From the NCBI RefSeq assembly GCF_008364555.1, contig NZ_VTUC01000004.1, positions 124,001 through 188,000 of the forward strand: a stretch of 64,000 nucleotides of DNA. Direction: 5' to 3'. The DNA is from Enterobacter vonholyi. GTDB taxonomy: Bacteria; Pseudomonadota; Gammaproteobacteria; Enterobacterales; Enterobacteriaceae. A model generated the notes under the pieces. The model saw only the letters and a program-made list of their open reading frames with translations. It made no database searches and had not been told where the DNA came from. Made by a program: the position numbers and the translations under genes. Shown in pieces: positions 42,116 to 54,045 of the stretch. The stretch's first letter is position 1, and every line of letters starts with the position of its first letter.

Positions 42116-43888
42116 ATGCGTACAGAATATTGCGGGCAGCTGCGTCAGTCCCACGTCGGACAGCAGGTAACCCTGTGTGGTTGGGTCAATCGTCGTCGTG
42201 ATCTTGGTAGCCTTATCTTCATCGATATGCGCGACCGCGAAGGTATCGTTCAGGTGTTCTTCGATCCGGATCGCGCTGATGCGTTGAAGCTGGCCTCTGA
42301 GCTGCGTAATGAGTTCTGCATTCAGGTCACCGGCACCGTGCGTGCGCGTGACGAGAAAAACGTTAACGCCGACATGGCGACGGGTGCCATTGAAGTGCTG
42401 GCGTCCGATCTGACGATCATTAACCGTGCTGAAGCGCTGCCGCTGGACTCCAACCACGTCAACACTGAAGAAGCGCGTCTGAAATACCGCTACCTGGATC
42501 TGCGTCGCCCGGAAATGGCTCAGCGCCTGAAAACCCGTGCGAAAATCACCAGCCTGGTGCGTCGCTTTATGGATGACCACGGTTTCCTCGATATCGAAAC
42601 CCCGATGCTGACCAAAGCCACGCCGGAAGGCGCGCGCGATTACCTGGTCCCATCCCGCGTTCATAAAGGCAAATTCTACGCGCTGCCGCAGTCTCCACAG
42701 CTGTTCAAACAGCTGCTGATGATGTCCGGCTTCGATCGCTACTATCAGATCGTGAAATGCTTCCGCGACGAAGACCTGCGTGCTGACCGCCAGCCTGAAT
42801 TTACCCAGATCGATGTGGAAACCTCCTTCATGACCGCCGAGCAGGTGCGTGAAGTGATGGAAGCCCTGGTGCGTAGCCTGTGGAACGACGTTAAAGGCGT
42901 TGAGCTGGGCGATTTCCCGATCATGACCTTCGCTGAAGCCGAGCGTCGCTATGGCTCTGACAAACCAGACCTGCGTAACCCGATGGAGCTGGTGGACGTT
43001 GCAGACCTGGTGAAAGCCGTTGAGTTTGCCGTCTTCGCTGGCCCGGCTAACGATCCTAAAGGCCGTGTGGCGGCCCTGCGCGTACCGGGTGGTGCAGCAC
43101 TGAGCCGTAAGCAGATCGACGATTACGGCAACTTCATCAAGATCTACGGCGCGAAAGGTCTGGCCTATATTAAAGTGACCGAGCGTGCGAAAGGCCTGGA
43201 AGGTATCACCAGCCCGGTCGCGAAATTCCTGAACGCTGAAATTGTGGAAGCGATCCTTGAGCGCACCGGCGCGCAGGACGGCGACATGATCTTCTTCGGC
43301 GCAGATAACAAGAAAGTTGTTGCGGATGCGATGGGCGCGCTGCGTCTGAAGCTCGGCAAAGACCTGAACCTGACCGACGAGAGCAAATGGGCGCCGCTGT
43401 GGGTTATCGACTTCCCAATGTTTGAAGACGACGGTGAAGGCGGCCTGACCGCGATGCACCACCCGTTCACCTCGCCAAAAGAGATGACGGCGGCAGAGCT
43501 GAAAGCGGCACCGGAAGAGGCCGTCGCCAACGCCTACGATATGGTCATTAACGGCTACGAAGTGGGCGGCGGTTCCGTGCGTATTCACAGCGGTGAAATG
43601 CAGCAGACCGTGTTCGGCATCCTGGGCATCAACGAGCAGGAGCAGCGCGAGAAATTCGGCTTCCTGCTGGACGCGCTGAAGTACGGTACGCCTCCGCACG
43701 CGGGTCTGGCCTTTGGTCTTGACCGTCTGACCATGCTGCTGACCGGCACCGATAACATCCGTGATGTTATCGCCTTCCCGAAAACCACTGCCGCAGCGTG
43801 TCTGATGACCGAAGCGCCAAGCTTTGCCAACCCGGCCGCACTGGCTGAGCTGGGCATTGAGGTGGTGAAGAAGGAAGAGAAAAACTGA
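42116..43888 (+). CDS. aspS: Aspartyl-tRNA synthetase
   Basis: 590 residues, E. coli length, class II bacterial-type AspRS charging tRNA-Asp. N-terminal OB-fold anticodon domain ([14 protein letters not shown]), class II motif 2 [18 protein letters not shown] (about 217-234), GAD insertion (about 290-420) and motif 3 [13 protein letters not shown] near 531. AAGGGATATCTC precedes ATG. One base separates it from nudB. The long open frame on the opposite strand is a shadow. Confidence 0.98.
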   Translation: MRTEYCGQLRQSHVGQQVTLCGWVNRRRDLGSLIFIDMRDREGIVQVFFDPDRADALKLASELRNEFCIQVTGTVRARDEKNVNADMATGAIEVLASDLTIINRAEALPLDSNHVNTEEARLKYRYLDLRRPEMAQRLKTRAKITSLVRRFMDDHGFLDIETPMLTKATPEGARDYLVPSRVHKGKFYALPQSPQLFKQLLMMSGFDRYYQIVKCFRDEDLRADRQPEFTQIDVETSFMTAEQVREVMEALVRSLWNDVKGVELGDFPIMTFAEAERRYGSDKPDLRNPMELVDVADLVKAVEFAVFAGPANDPKGRVAALRVPGGAALSRKQIDDYGNFIKIYGAKGLAYIKVTERAKGLEGITSPVAKFLNAEIVEAILERTGAQDGDMIFFGADNKKVVADAMGALRLKLGKDLNLTDESKWAPLWVIDFPMFEDDGEGGLTAMHHPFTSPKEMTAAELKAAPEEAVANAYDMVINGYEVGGGSVRIHSGEMQQTVFGILGINEQEQREKFGFLLDALKYGTPPHAGLAFGLDRLTMLLTGTDNIRDVIAFPKTTAAACLMTEAPSFANPAALAELGIEVVKKEEKN

Positions 43889-43889
43889 T

Positions 43890-44333
43890 ATGACATATAA
43901 GCTCCCCGTTTCGGTCCTGGTGGTCATTTATGCAGAAGACACGAAGCGGGTGCTGATGTTGCAGCGGCGCGATGACCCTGAATTCTGGCAGTCGGTTACC
44001 GGCAGTCTGGAAGAGGGGGAGACCGCGCCGCAGGCCGCCGCGCGTGAAGTAAAGGAAGAGGTCGCCATTGACGTTGCCCGCGAGCAACTGACCCTGAAGG
44101 ACTGTCAGCGCACGGTGGAGTTCGAAATTTTTAGCCATTTACGTCATCGCTACGCGCCGGGTACCGAGCGCAATACGGAATCGTGGTTCTGTCTCGCGCT
44201 CCCCCATGAACGGGAGATCGTGTTTACCGAACACCTGACCTACCGCTGGGTGAATGCGGCGGATGCCGCCGCGCTGACCAAGTCGTGGAGCAACCGGCAG
44301 GCGATTGAAGAATTTGTAATTAACGCTGCCTGA
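43890..44333 (+). CDS. nudB: Dihydroneopterin triphosphate pyrophosphatase NudB
   Basis: 147 residues (150 in E. coli, with a shorter N-terminus here). Nudix box G-SLEEG-E-TAPQAAA-RE-VKEE-V (about 39-60) is complete. It hydrolyses dihydroneopterin triphosphate early in folate synthesis. Translationally close to aspS and followed by yebC after 27 bases. Confidence 0.95.
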   Translation: MTYKLPVSVLVVIYAEDTKRVLMLQRRDDPEFWQSVTGSLEEGETAPQAAAREVKEEVAIDVAREQLTLKDCQRTVEFEIFSHLRHRYAPGTERNTESWFCLALPHEREIVFTEHLTYRWVNAADAAALTKSWSNRQAIEEFVINAA

Positions 44334-44360
44334 AAAGGCGCGCTCTTTGAGGATATTTTT

Positions 44361-45101
44361 ATGGCAGGTCATAGTAAGTGGGCCAACACCAAACACCGCA
44401 AAGCGGCACAGGATGCCAAGCGCGGTAAGATCTTTACCAAAATCATTCGCGAGCTGGTGACGGCAGCGCGTCTGGGCGGCGGCGACCCGGCGTCTAACCC
44501 GCGTCTGCGCGCGGCGGTAGATAAAGCGCTGTCTAACAACATGACGCGTGACACCCTGAACCGTGCTATCGCACGTGGCGTGGGCGGTGATGAAGACGCG
44601 AACATGGAAACCATCATTTATGAAGGTTACGGTCCTGGCGGTACGGCGGTGATGGTTGAGTGCCTGTCCGACAACCGTAACCGTACCGTTGCGGAAGTGC
44701 GCCACGCGTTCACCAAAACCGGTGGCAACCTGGGCACTGACGGTTCCGTTGCTTACCTGTTCAGCAAAAAAGGCGTCATCTCTTTCGAGAAAGGCGACGA
44801 AGATGCGATCATGGAAGCGGCGCTGGAAGCCGGTGCGGAAGACGTGGTGACCTTTGACGACGGTGCTATCGACGTTTACACCGCGTGGGAAGAGATGGGT
44901 GCCGTGCGCGATGCGCTGGAAGCGGCAGGCCTGAAAGCGGACAACGCTGAAGTCTCCATGATCCCGTCCACCAAAGCGGACATGGATGCGGAAACCGCAC
45001 CAAAACTGCTGCGTCTGATCGACATGCTCGAAGACTGTGACGACGTGCAGGAAGTGTACCACAACGGTGAAATCTCTGATGAGGTTGCAGCGACTCTCTG
45101 A
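44361..45101 (+). CDS. yebC: YebC/TACO1-family translation factor
   Basis: 246 residues, E. coli length. N-terminus [22 protein letters not shown] is the family hallmark. YebC proteins relieve ribosome stalling on proline-rich and other difficult stretches; some were earlier called transcription regulators. Upstream of ruvC as in most proteobacteria, 34 bases apart. Confidence 0.96.
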   Translation: MAGHSKWANTKHRKAAQDAKRGKIFTKIIRELVTAARLGGGDPASNPRLRAAVDKALSNNMTRDTLNRAIARGVGGDEDANMETIIYEGYGPGGTAVMVECLSDNRNRTVAEVRHAFTKTGGNLGTDGSVAYLFSKKGVISFEKGDEDAIMEAALEAGAEDVVTFDDGAIDVYTAWEEMGAVRDALEAAGLKADNAEVSMIPSTKADMDAETAPKLLRLIDMLEDCDDVQEVYHNGEISDEVAATL

Positions 45102-45135
45102 TGAGAGCGCGTAAATCCGTTACAGGAGACGCGTG

Positions 45136-45657
45136 ATGTCGATTATTCTCGGGATTGACCCAGGCTCACGCGTCACCGGTTATGGCGTTATCCGTCAGGT
45201 GGGACGCCAGTTAACCTACCTGGGCAGTGGCTGTATCCGCACCAAAGTGGACGATCTGCCGTCGCGCCTGAAGCTCATTTATGCGGGTGTATCGGAGATC
45301 ATCACCCAGTTTCAGCCGGACTATTTCGCCATCGAGCAGGTCTTTATGGCGAAAAACGCCGATTCGGCGCTGAAGCTCGGCCAGGCGCGTGGCGTTGCCA
45401 TTGTCGCTGCCGTGAACCAGGATTTGCCGGTATTTGAATACGCGGCGCGTCAGGTTAAGCAGACGGTGGTGGGTATTGGTAGCGCGGAGAAAAGTCAGGT
45501 GCAGCACATGGTGCGTACCCTGCTGAAGCTCCCTGCGAACCCGCAGGCCGATGCCGCGGATGCGCTGGCGATTGCGATTACCCACTGTCACGTGAGCCAG
45601 AACGCGATGCAAATGAGCGAGTCGCGGCTCAATCTGGCGCGAGGCAGGTTACGATAA
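45136..45657 (+). CDS. ruvC: Holliday junction resolvase RuvC
   Basis: 173 residues from ATG 45136 (AGGAG 7 bases before; the GTG at 45133 is in the spacer). RNase-H-like nuclease with catalytic acids in GIDPGSR (D7 region), FAIEQVFM (E66 region) and [14 protein letters not shown] (D138/D141 region). Cuts Holliday junctions with RuvAB. It is followed by a LexA box and separate ruvAB promoter, as in E. coli. Confidence 0.97.
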   Translation: MSIILGIDPGSRVTGYGVIRQVGRQLTYLGSGCIRTKVDDLPSRLKLIYAGVSEIITQFQPDYFAIEQVFMAKNADSALKLGQARGVAIVAAVNQDLPVFEYAARQVKQTVVGIGSAEKSQVQHMVRTLLKLPANPQADAADALAIAITHCHVSQNAMQMSESRLNLARGRLR

Positions 45658-45666
45658 TGACAAATC

Positions 45667-45695
45667 AGGCTGGATGTTTATCCAGCCTTTTTTTA
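45667..45695 (+). terminator. Terminator-like hairpin of ruvC overlapping the LexA box
   Basis: AGGCTGGAT / ATCCAGCCT hairpin followed by seven Ts, so the SOS operator doubles as a possible ruvC terminator. Confidence 0.65.
45670..45685. promoter_or_regulatory. LexA (SOS) box upstream of ruvAB
   Basis: CTGGATGTTTATCCAG fits CTG-N10-CAG and is two bases off the E. coli ruvA SOS box. It sits 11 bases after ruvC and 53 bases before ruvA. Confidence 0.9.
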
Positions 45696-45737
45696 TTATG
45701 TCGGCAGTTAATTTCTTCCAGAACGCAGGAGCGTCAC

Positions 45738-46352
45738 GTGATAGGCAGACTCAGAGGCATCATCATTGAAAAACAACCCCCGTTAGTGCTGCTGGAAGTG
45801 GGTGGCGTGGGCTATGAAGTCCATATGCCGATGACCTGCTTCTACGAGCTGCCGGACGCGGGCAAAGAGGCGATTGTCTTTACTCAGTTTGTGGTGCGTG
45901 AAGATGCCCAGCTGCTGTACGGCTTCAACAACAAGCAGGAACGCACGCTGTTCCGCGAGCTGATTAAAACCAACGGCGTCGGGCCGAAGCTGGCGCTGGC
46001 GATCTTATCCGGCATGTCTGCACCACAGTTTGTGAATGCCGTTGAGCGCGAAGATCCTGCGGCGCTGATTAAGCTTCCGGGCATCGGTAAGAAAACGGCA
46101 GAGCGTCTGATTGTCGAGATGAAAGACCGCTTTAAAGGCCTGCATGGCGATCTCTTCACGCCGGCGGCCGATCTGGTACTGACCTCTCCAGGTGCGCCTG
46201 CGACGGATGATGATGCCGAGCAGGAAGCGGTTGCCGCGCTGGTGGCGCTGGGCTATAAACCTCAGGAGGCCAGCCGTATGGTGAGCAAAATTGCCAAACC
46301 GGACGCCAGCAGTGAAACCCTGATTCGTGAAGCGCTGCGCGCTGCATTGTGA
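45738..46352 (+). CDS. ruvA: Holliday junction branch migration protein RuvA
   Basis: 204 residues from GTG 45738 (AGGAG 6 bases upstream); the frame stays open upstream but the family starts MIGRLRG. N-terminal OB-fold, two helix-hairpin-helix motifs ([13 protein letters not shown] near 73; [13 protein letters not shown] near 108), acidic-pin residues, and a C-terminal UBA-like domain that contacts RuvB. Binds four-way junctions as a tetramer. Operon with ruvB, 8 bases apart. Confidence 0.97.
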   Translation: MIGRLRGIIIEKQPPLVLLEVGGVGYEVHMPMTCFYELPDAGKEAIVFTQFVVREDAQLLYGFNNKQERTLFRELIKTNGVGPKLALAILSGMSAPQFVNAVEREDPAALIKLPGIGKKTAERLIVEMKDRFKGLHGDLFTPAADLVLTSPGAPATDDDAEQEAVAALVALGYKPQEASRMVSKIAKPDASSETLIREALRAAL

Positions 46353-46357
46353 GGTAA

Positions 46358-47371
<1,014 letters not shown>

Positions 47372-47379
47372 TCCTTAAT

Positions 47380-47428
47380 TCCCTCTCCCGGTGGGAGAGG
47401 GGCAGGGTGAGGGCTCAGTGCCCTCCAT
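47380..47428. repeat. Short dispersed intergenic repeat (GTGAGGG type)
   Basis: CCCTCTCCCGGTGGGAGAGG hairpin followed by GGCAGGGTGAGGGCTCAGTG. Related to the element at 17522-17576 and, like it, located between convergent genes (ruvB and znuB), where it may serve as a terminator. Confidence 0.65.
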
Positions 47429-47429
47429 A

Positions 47430-48215
47430 TTAATTTACGGTCTTTTTCATCATACTGAAAATAAACAACACCGCCGCACTCAGCACCACGGACGGCCCCG
47501 CAGGCGTGTCATAGAACGCCGAGAAGGTGAGTCCACCCGTTACCGCAATCATCCCGACGATCACGGCCACACCGGCCATCTGCTCAGGCGTACGGGCAAA
47601 ACGACGCGCCGTAGCGGCAGGGATGATCAGCAGCGACGTAATAATCAGCGCGCCGACAAACTTCATCGCTACGCCAATGGTTAACGCCGTCACCAGCATC
47701 AGCAGCAGCTTAACGCGCTGCAGCTTCACGCCGTCGACAAACGCCAGGTCCGGGCTGACGGTCATGGCCAGTAAATTCCGCCACTGCCAGAGCAGAATAG
47801 CGAGCACCACCAGCACGCCAATGGCTATAGCGATGAGATCCTCCGGCGTCACAGCCAGCAGGTCACCGAAGAGGTAGGCCATCAGATCCACGCGGATGTT
47901 CGACATCAGGCTGACCACCACCAGGCCCAGAGACAGGGCACTGTGCGCCATGATGCCAAGCAGGGTATCGATGGCGAGGTGAGGGCGTTTTTCCAGCCAG
48001 ACCAGACCGGCCGCCAGCAGCAGCGTGACTACAATCACCGCATAGAACGGGTTGACGTTAAGCAGCAGGCCAAAAGCCACGCCCAGCAGGGACGCGTGGG
48101 CCAGGGTATCACCGAAGTAAGACATTCTGCGCCATACCACAAACGAGCCGAGCGGGCCCGCGGCACAGGCAAGCATAATCCCGGCCAGCCAGCCGGGCAG
48201 TAACAGTTCAATCAT
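47430..48215 (-). CDS. znuB: Zinc importer permease ZnuB
   Basis: 261 residues, E. coli length, about eight membrane helices, ABC-3 family. Carries Zn(II) across the inner membrane with ZnuC and ZnuA. N-terminus [23 protein letters not shown] matches. It overlaps znuC by 4 bases. Confidence 0.97.
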   Translation of the reverse strand: MIELLLPGWLAGIMLACAAGPLGSFVVWRRMSYFGDTLAHASLLGVAFGLLLNVNPFYAVIVVTLLLAAGLVWLEKRPHLAIDTLLGIMAHSALSLGLVVVSLMSNIRVDLMAYLFGDLLAVTPEDLIAIAIGVLVVLAILLWQWRNLLAMTVSPDLAFVDGVKLQRVKLLLMLVTALTIGVAMKFVGALIITSLLIIPAATARRFARTPEQMAGVAVIVGMIAVTGGLTFSAFYDTPAGPSVVLSAAVLFIFSMMKKTVN

Positions 48216-48967
48216 GAGTGTCCATTTCCCCGACGCAGTACGATTCGTCCCTGCAAATCATGGCGATGATTATGATGATGGCGATAAATGCCAAGCTGCT
48301 CGGCGCCGCGAGGGCCAAACATAGAGATGAATTCCGGATGCATGGAGACGACTTCAGGCGTACCTGAGCAGCAGATATGATGGTTGAGGCACAGCACTTC
48401 GTCGGTTTTTGCCATCACCAGATGGAGATCGTGAGACACCATCAGCACTGCGCAATCGAGCTCTCGACGTAGCTGGTCGATCAAATCATAAAGCGCAACC
48501 TGACCATTAACATCCACACCCTGAGTCGGCTCATCCAGAACCAGAAGCTGCGGGCTGCTCAGCAGCGCGCGGGCAAGTAAAACACGCTGAGTTTCACCGC
48601 CGGAGAGTTTTTGCAGGGGCGCATCGACAAGATGGCCCGCCTGCACGCGTTTCAGTGCCGGGAGAATATCGGCTTTACGCGTGCCGGGGCGCAGACGCAG
48701 GAAACGGCTGACCGTCAGCGGCAGCGTGGCGTCGAGATGAAGTTTTTGCGGTACATAGCCAATACGCAATTTTTCCTCGCGCTTAATCACGCCTTCATCG
48801 GGTGCGACCAGACCCAGCACCACGCGTACCAGGGTGGATTTACCTGCGCCATTGGGGCCGAGAAGCGTCAGAATTTTGCCGGGCTTCAGATCCAGCGACA
48901 CGTCAGAGAGGACGCGGCGCTGGCCAAATGAGACCGAAATATTTTCAAGAGAAACCAATGTCGTCAT
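48212..48967 (-). CDS. znuC: Zinc importer ATPase ZnuC
   Basis: 251 residues, E. coli length. Walker [10 protein letters not shown] (about 38), Q-loop VPQK, signature LSGGETQR (about 121), Walker [11 protein letters not shown] (about 141). The His-rich tail ([11 protein letters not shown], near 228-238) is typical and may sense or bind zinc. Divergent from znuA with a shared Zur box. Its stop overlaps the znuB start. Confidence 0.97.
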   Translation of the reverse strand: MTTLVSLENISVSFGQRRVLSDVSLDLKPGKILTLLGPNGAGKSTLVRVVLGLVAPDEGVIKREEKLRIGYVPQKLHLDATLPLTVSRFLRLRPGTRKADILPALKRVQAGHLVDAPLQKLSGGETQRVLLARALLSSPQLLVLDEPTQGVDVNGQVALYDLIDQLRRELDCAVLMVSHDLHLVMAKTDEVLCLNHHICCSGTPEVVSMHPEFISMFGPRGAEQLGIYRHHHNHRHDLQGRIVLRRGNGHS

Positions 48968-48993
48968 GTCATTTTAAGCTTGAAGAAGTCAAC

Positions 48994-49014
48994 GAATGTT
49001 ATAATATCACATTC
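48994..49014. promoter_or_regulatory. Zur box between znuC and znuA
   Basis: An imperfect palindrome with arms GAATGT and ACATTC around TATAATATC, close to the Zur consensus AATGTTATAWTATAACATT. It sits in the divergent promoter, so zinc-loaded Zur should repress both units. Confidence 0.85.
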
Positions 49015-49044
49015 CACGCATTCACTACGATGATTAGTCGCATT

Positions 49045-49989
49045 ATGTTACATAAAAATACGCTTCTTTTCGCAGCATTATCTGCTGCCCTTTGGGGGAC
49101 AACCGCACAAGATGTTAACGCTGCGGTTGTCGCTTCGCTTAAGCCACTTGGATTCATCGCGTCCGCCATTGCAGACGGCGTAACGGAGACCCAGGTTCTG
49201 CTCCCTGATGGTGCATCTGAGCATGACTATTCCCTGCGCCCGTCAGATGTAAAACGCTTGCAAAACGCGGACTTAGTCGTCTGGATTGGTCCTGAAATGG
49301 AAGCGTTCATGCAGAAGTCAGCAAAACAGGTGGCGGGTGAAAAACAGGTCGCGATTGCCGACCTCCCCGGCGTGAAACCGTTGCTCATGAAAGGGGCGGA
49401 TGACGACGGCGACGAACATGACCACCATGCTGCAGACGGTGAAAAAGGTGATGGAGATCACCATCACGGCGAGTACAACATGCATCTTTGGTTATCCCCA
49501 GAGATAGCGCGGCTTTCAGCGGTTGCAATCCATGACAAATTAGTGGAACTTATGCCGCAAAGTCGAGCCAAACTAGACGCCAACCTGAAGGATTTTGAGG
49601 CACAATTAGCCGCAACCGATAAGCAGGTGGGTAATGAGCTCGCACCGTTGAAAGGAAAAGGGTATTTCGTTTTTCATGACGCCTACGGCTATTACGAAAA
49701 ACACTACGGTTTGACCCCGCTGGGCCACTTCACCGTCAACCCTGAAATTCAGCCTGGTGCGCAGCGTTTACATGAAATCAGAACACAGCTGGTTGAGCAG
49801 AAAGCGACATGCGTTTTTGCTGAGCCACAGTTCAGGCCAGCGGTCGTAGAAGCCGTGGCCAGGGGAACATCCGTGCGCATGGGAACCCTTGACCCGCTAG
49901 GTACGAATATCCAGTTGAGCAAAGCGAGCTATTCGCAGTTCCTCAGCCAACTGGCGAACCAGTATGCGAGCTGCCTGAAAGGAGAATAA
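49045..49989 (+). CDS. znuA: Zinc-binding periplasmic protein ZnuA
   Basis: 314 residues from ATG 49045 (E. coli ZnuA starts at the equivalent MLHK); an ATG at 49030 would add five residues. Signal peptide, then cluster A-I binding protein with conserved His in [14 protein letters not shown] and [12 protein letters not shown] His/Asp-rich loop ([20 protein letters not shown] followed by HHHGEYN, about residues 118-144) is longer than in E. coli. It captures Zn(II) for ZnuBC under zinc starvation. Confidence 0.95.
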   Translation: MLHKNTLLFAALSAALWGTTAQDVNAAVVASLKPLGFIASAIADGVTETQVLLPDGASEHDYSLRPSDVKRLQNADLVVWIGPEMEAFMQKSAKQVAGEKQVAIADLPGVKPLLMKGADDDGDEHDHHAADGEKGDGDHHHGEYNMHLWLSPEIARLSAVAIHDKLVELMPQSRAKLDANLKDFEAQLAATDKQVGNELAPLKGKGYFVFHDAYGYYEKHYGLTPLGHFTVNPEIQPGAQRLHEIRTQLVEQKATCVFAEPQFRPAVVEAVARGTSVRMGTLDPLGTNIQLSKASYSQFLSQLANQYASCLKGE

Positions 49990-50004
49990 CGAGGAAGTGA
50001 ATAC

Positions 50005-51324
50005 GTGCAACAGATAGCCCGCTCTGTCGCCCTGGCATTTAACAATCTGCCTCGACCCCACCGCGTTATGCTGGGGTCGCTTACAGTACTCACCTTAGCG
50101 GTCGCCGTCTGGCGGCCCTATGTGTACCACCCGAGTTCTGCCCCTATCATCAAAACCATTGAGCTTGAAAAGAGCGAAATCCGTTCTTTGCTGCCTGAAG
50201 CCAGTGAGCCTATCGACCAGGCGGCTCAGGAAGATGAAGCTATCCCGCAGGATGAACTGGACGATAAAACCGAGAACGAAGCGGGTATCCACGAATATGT
50301 AGTGTCTACCGGTGACACGCTGAGCAGCGTGCTGAACCAGTACGGCATCGACATGGGCAATATCAGCCAGCTGGCGGCTGCGGATAAAGATCTTCGTAAT
50401 CTGAAAATCGGACAGCAGCTCTCATGGACATTAACGGCGGATGGCGATCTCCAGCGTCTGACCTGGGAAATGTCCCGCCGCGAAACCCGCACCTACGATC
50501 GCACTGCAAACGGTTTCAAGATGACCAGCGAAATGCAGAAGGGTGACTGGGTTAACAGCGTTCTGAAAGGCACCGTGGGTGCGAGCTTTGTCTCCAGCGC
50601 GCGCGATGCAGGCTTGACCAGCGCTGAAATCAGTTCGGTGATCAAAGCCATGCAGTGGCAGATGGATTTCCGCAAGCTGAAGAAGGGCGATGAGTTCTCC
50701 GTCCTGATGTCACGCGAGATGCTGGACGGCAAGCGCGAGCAAAGCCAGCTGCTGGGCGTCCGACTGCGCTCTGAGGGTAAAGATTATTACGCGATTCGTG
50801 CCGAAGACGGTAAGTTCTACGATCGCAGCGGTACGGGCCTTGCGAAAGGCTTCCTGCGCTTCCCGACGGCAAAACAGTTCCGCGTCTCCTCTAACTTTAA
50901 CCCGCGTCGTCTGAACCCGGTAACCGGGCGCGTCGCGCCGCACCGTGGCGTTGACTTTGCCATGCCGCAGGGTACGCCGGTACTGGCGGTAGGGGATGGC
51001 GAAGTGGTGGTGGCCAAGCGTAGCGGTGCCGCCGGATATTATGTCGCGGTACGTCATGGTCGTACTTATACGACCCGATACATGCACCTGCGCAAGCTGC
51101 TGGTCAAACCGGGCCAGAAGGTGAAGCGTGGTGACCGTATCGCGATTTCCGGCAATACCGGACGCTCCACCGGCCCGCATCTGCACTATGAAGTGTGGAT
51201 CAACCAACAGGCAGTAAACCCGCTGACGGCGAAACTGCCGCGCACCGAAGGCCTGACAGGTAAAGATCGTACTGATTATCTGGCGCAGGTGAAAGAGGTG
51301 ATACCGCAGCTGAGCTTGAACTAA
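50005..51324 (+). CDS. mepM: Peptidoglycan DD-endopeptidase MepM
   Basis: 439 residues from GTG 50005 (440 in E. coli). N-terminal membrane anchor (about 20-38), LysM domain (EYVVSTGDTLSSVLNQYGID, about 97-140), then a LytM/M23 zinc peptidase with HRGVDFA (His-x3-Asp) near 315 and HLHYEVW near 393. It cleaves D-Ala-mDAP cross-links so that the wall can grow. 15 bases after znuA; may be partly co-transcribed with it. Confidence 0.96.
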   Translation: MQQIARSVALAFNNLPRPHRVMLGSLTVLTLAVAVWRPYVYHPSSAPIIKTIELEKSEIRSLLPEASEPIDQAAQEDEAIPQDELDDKTENEAGIHEYVVSTGDTLSSVLNQYGIDMGNISQLAAADKDLRNLKIGQQLSWTLTADGDLQRLTWEMSRRETRTYDRTANGFKMTSEMQKGDWVNSVLKGTVGASFVSSARDAGLTSAEISSVIKAMQWQMDFRKLKKGDEFSVLMSREMLDGKREQSQLLGVRLRSEGKDYYAIRAEDGKFYDRSGTGLAKGFLRFPTAKQFRVSSNFNPRRLNPVTGRVAPHRGVDFAMPQGTPVLAVGDGEVVVAKRSGAAGYYVAVRHGRTYTTRYMHLRKLLVKPGQKVKRGDRIAISGNTGRSTGPHLHYEVWINQQAVNPLTAKLPRTEGLTGKDRTDYLAQVKEVIPQLSLN

Positions 51325-51340
51325 GCCCTCTGTTTTTGTT

Positions 51341-51376
51341 AAAAAAGCCGGCGCACACTGACGCCGGCTTTTTCTT
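51341..51376 (+). terminator. Terminator of mepM
   Basis: AAGCCGGCG / CGCCGGCTT with an 8-base loop, A-run before and T-run after. Confidence 0.92.
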
Positions 51377-51445
51377 TTGTGCGGGGACGACTGCCTCGCT
51401 ACACTATCTGAATAAAATTTTGCGTCATCAGACCCTGGATCCAGC

Positions 51446-52417
51446 ATGGAAACCAAAAAAAACAATATTGAATACATTCCTGAGTTTGAAAAGTCCTTCC
51501 GCCATCCGCGCAACTGGGGCGCCTGGCTTGGTGTTTACGCCTTTGCGGGGATGGCGTTGCTGCCGGCTTCCGTCCGAGACCCAGTTCTGGGGAAAATTGG
51601 CCGTCTGGCCGGGCGTTTAGGCAAGAGCGCTCGCCGCCGCGCGCAGATTAACCTCTACTACTGTTTTCCTGAGAAAAGCGACGCCGAACGTGAGGCAATT
51701 ATTGATGAGATGTATACCACTGCCCCGCAGGCAATGGCGATGATGGCGGAACTGGCGCTGAAAGGGCCGGATAAAATCGTCGATCGCGTTGACTGGAAAG
51801 GGCTGGACATCATCGAGGAGATGCGTCGCAATGACGAGAAAGTGATTTTCCTTGTCCCCCACGGCTGGGGCGTTGATATTCCGGCGATGCTCATGGCGTC
51901 TCAGGGCCAGAAAATGGCGGCGATGTTCCATAACCAGGGAAATAAAATCTACGATTTTGTCTGGAACACGGTGCGTCGTCGTTTTGGCGGACGTTTGCAT
52001 GCGCGTAACGATGGCATTAAGCCCTTCATTCAGTCGGTACGTCAGGGGTACTGGGGCTACTATCTCCCGGATCAGGACCACGGCCCAGAGCACAGCGAGT
52101 TTGTCGATTTCTTTGCGACCTATAAAGCGACGCTTCCCGCGATTGGTCGACTGATGAAAGTCTGTCGTGCCCGCGTGATCCCGCTATTCCCGGTCTATGA
52201 CGGCAAAACGCATCGCCTGAGTATTGAGGTCCGTCCGCCGATGGACGATCTGCTCACCGCGGACGACCACACCATCGCGCGTCGAATGAACGAAGAGGTG
52301 GAGATCCTGGTGGGGCCGCATGCCGAACAGTACACGTGGATTTTGAAGCTGCTTAAAACGCGTAAACCGGGTGAAACAGAGCCCTACAAACGCAAAGAGC
52401 TTTATCCGAGGAAATAA
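51446..52417 (+). CDS. lpxM: Lipid A myristoyltransferase LpxM
   Basis: 323 residues, E. coli length. Late acyltransferase adding the sixth (myristoyl) chain to lipid A at the inner membrane. One N-terminal hydrophobic segment; HX4D catalytic motif H-GWGV-D in [13 protein letters not shown] (about 134-146); [11 protein letters not shown] near 211. Ends [11 protein letters not shown]. Convergent with pykA. Confidence 0.97.
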   Translation: METKKNNIEYIPEFEKSFRHPRNWGAWLGVYAFAGMALLPASVRDPVLGKIGRLAGRLGKSARRRAQINLYYCFPEKSDAEREAIIDEMYTTAPQAMAMMAELALKGPDKIVDRVDWKGLDIIEEMRRNDEKVIFLVPHGWGVDIPAMLMASQGQKMAAMFHNQGNKIYDFVWNTVRRRFGGRLHARNDGIKPFIQSVRQGYWGYYLPDQDHGPEHSEFVDFFATYKATLPAIGRLMKVCRARVIPLFPVYDGKTHRLSIEVRPPMDDLLTADDHTIARRMNEEVEILVGPHAEQYTWILKLLKTRKPGETEPYKRKELYPRK

Positions 52418-52449
52418 AAAAAGCCCTCTCCAGACGGAGAGGGCTTTTT
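52416..52449. terminator. Bidirectional terminator between lpxM and pykA
   Basis: GCCCTCTCC / GGAGAGGGC with AGAC loop, A-run before, T-run after; it works for both converging genes. Confidence 0.93.
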
Positions 52450-52462
52450 AACACAAACGTTA

Positions 52463-53905
52463 TTACTCGACGGTCATAACGCGCGTGGTGTTGGTTGAGC
52501 CGATGGTGCTCATCACATCGCCCTGGGTCACGATAACGATATCACCGGACACCAGATAGCCTTTGTCGCGCAGCAGGTTTACGGCATCGTGCGCTGCAGC
52601 TACGCCATCATTGGTGCTGTCGAAGTGAACCGGCGTCACGCCGCGGTACAGCGCCGTCAGGTTCAGGGTACGTTCGTGACGGGACATGGCGAAAATTGGC
52701 AGGCCAGAGCTGATACGAGAGGTCATCAGCGCGGTGCGGCCAGATTCGGTCATGGTGATGATCGCGGTAACGCCCTTCAGGTGGTTTGCCGCGTACATCG
52801 CAGACATCGCAATCGCTTCTTCCACGTTGTCGAACTGCACGTCCAGACGATGTTTAGAGACGTTGATGCTTGGGATCTTTTCAGCGCCCAGGCAGACGCG
52901 CGCCATGGCGGCCACGGTTTCTGCCGGATACTGGCCCGCAGCGGTTTCCGCAGAGAGCATCACCGCATCCGTACCGTCCAGCACGGCGTTGGCCACGTCC
53001 ATAACTTCCGCACGGGTTGGCATTGGGTTGGTGATCATCGATTCCATCATCTGAGTGGCGGTGATCACCGCGCGGTTCAGCTGACGTGCGCGACGAATCA
53101 GCGCTTTCTGGATACCGACCAGCTCAGGGTCGCCGATTTCCACGCCCAGGTCACCACGCGCAACCATGACAACGTCAGAGGCGAGGATCACATCGTCCAT
53201 GGCATCCTGATCGCAAACGGCCTCCGCGCGTTCAACTTTAGCGACGATTTTAGCATCGCAGCCTGCATCACGTGCCAGGCGACGCGCATAGTTAAGATCT
53301 TCGCCACAGCGCGGGAAGGAGACGGCCAGGTAGTCAACGCCGATCAGCGCGGCAGTTACGATGTCCGCTTTGTCTTTATCGGTAAGCGCTTCTGCTGAGA
53401 GGCCGCCACCCAGTTTGTTGATGCCTTTATTGTTGGAGAGCGGGCCGCCAACGGTGACTTCGGTGAACACTTTCATGCCCTGAACTTCCAGCACTTTCAG
53501 CTGTACGCGACCGTCGTCGAGCAGCAGGATATCGCCAGGCACCACGTCAGCCGGCAGGCCTTTATAGTCGATACCAACTTTCTCTTTATCGCCTTCGCCT
53601 TTGCCCAGGTTGGCATCAAGCAGGAATTTGTCGCCGATATTGAGGAAAACTTTACCCTCTTTAAAGGTCGATACACGGATTTTTGGACCCTGCAAATCGC
53701 CGAGGATAGCAACGTGGCGGCCCAATTTTGCTGCAATTTCACGCACTTTATCGGCACGTAATTTATGGTCTTCTGGCGTACCGTGAGAGAAGTTCATACG
53801 CACCACGTTGGCACCGGCGGCGATAATTTTTTCGAGATTATTATCGCGATCGGTGGCCGGGCCTAAGGTGGTTACGATCTTGGTTCTGCGAAGCCTTCTG
53901 GACAT
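52463..53905 (-). CDS. pykA: Pyruvate kinase II (PykA)
   Basis: 480 residues from ATG 53905 (GGAG 7 bases upstream), the E. coli PykA length and [11 protein letters not shown] start. TIM barrel with B-domain; active site [17 protein letters not shown] (catalytic K near 222), [22 protein letters not shown]. Converts phosphoenolpyruvate and ADP to pyruvate and ATP, activated by AMP in the family. Between lpxM and hexR as in E. coli. Confidence 0.97.
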   Translation of the reverse strand: MSRRLRRTKIVTTLGPATDRDNNLEKIIAAGANVVRMNFSHGTPEDHKLRADKVREIAAKLGRHVAILGDLQGPKIRVSTFKEGKVFLNIGDKFLLDANLGKGEGDKEKVGIDYKGLPADVVPGDILLLDDGRVQLKVLEVQGMKVFTEVTVGGPLSNNKGINKLGGGLSAEALTDKDKADIVTAALIGVDYLAVSFPRCGEDLNYARRLARDAGCDAKIVAKVERAEAVCDQDAMDDVILASDVVMVARGDLGVEIGDPELVGIQKALIRRARQLNRAVITATQMMESMITNPMPTRAEVMDVANAVLDGTDAVMLSAETAAGQYPAETVAAMARVCLGAEKIPSINVSKHRLDVQFDNVEEAIAMSAMYAANHLKGVTAIITMTESGRTALMTSRISSGLPIFAMSRHERTLNLTALYRGVTPVHFDSTNDGVAAAHDAVNLLRDKGYLVSGDIVIVTQGDVMSTIGSTNTTRVMTVE

Positions 53906-54045
53906 GTAATACTCCGTTGACTGAAACAACTTTGGTGTTGCGTGAACATTGAATCGGCCTTCATCTGCTGCAAGGCAGCGGCGAGGGGACCGAATGCCGT
54001 AAATCGTTACATCGTCATTATTCGTGACGTATTCGTTATCAACTA

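Noticed and set aside
42098-43927. 609-codon open frame opposite aspS
   Set aside because: Complete overlap with aspS, composition of an antisense shadow (His/Arg/Val-rich), no ribosome binding site.
44139-45062. 307-codon open frame opposite yebC
   Set aside because: Antisense shadow of a conserved gene.
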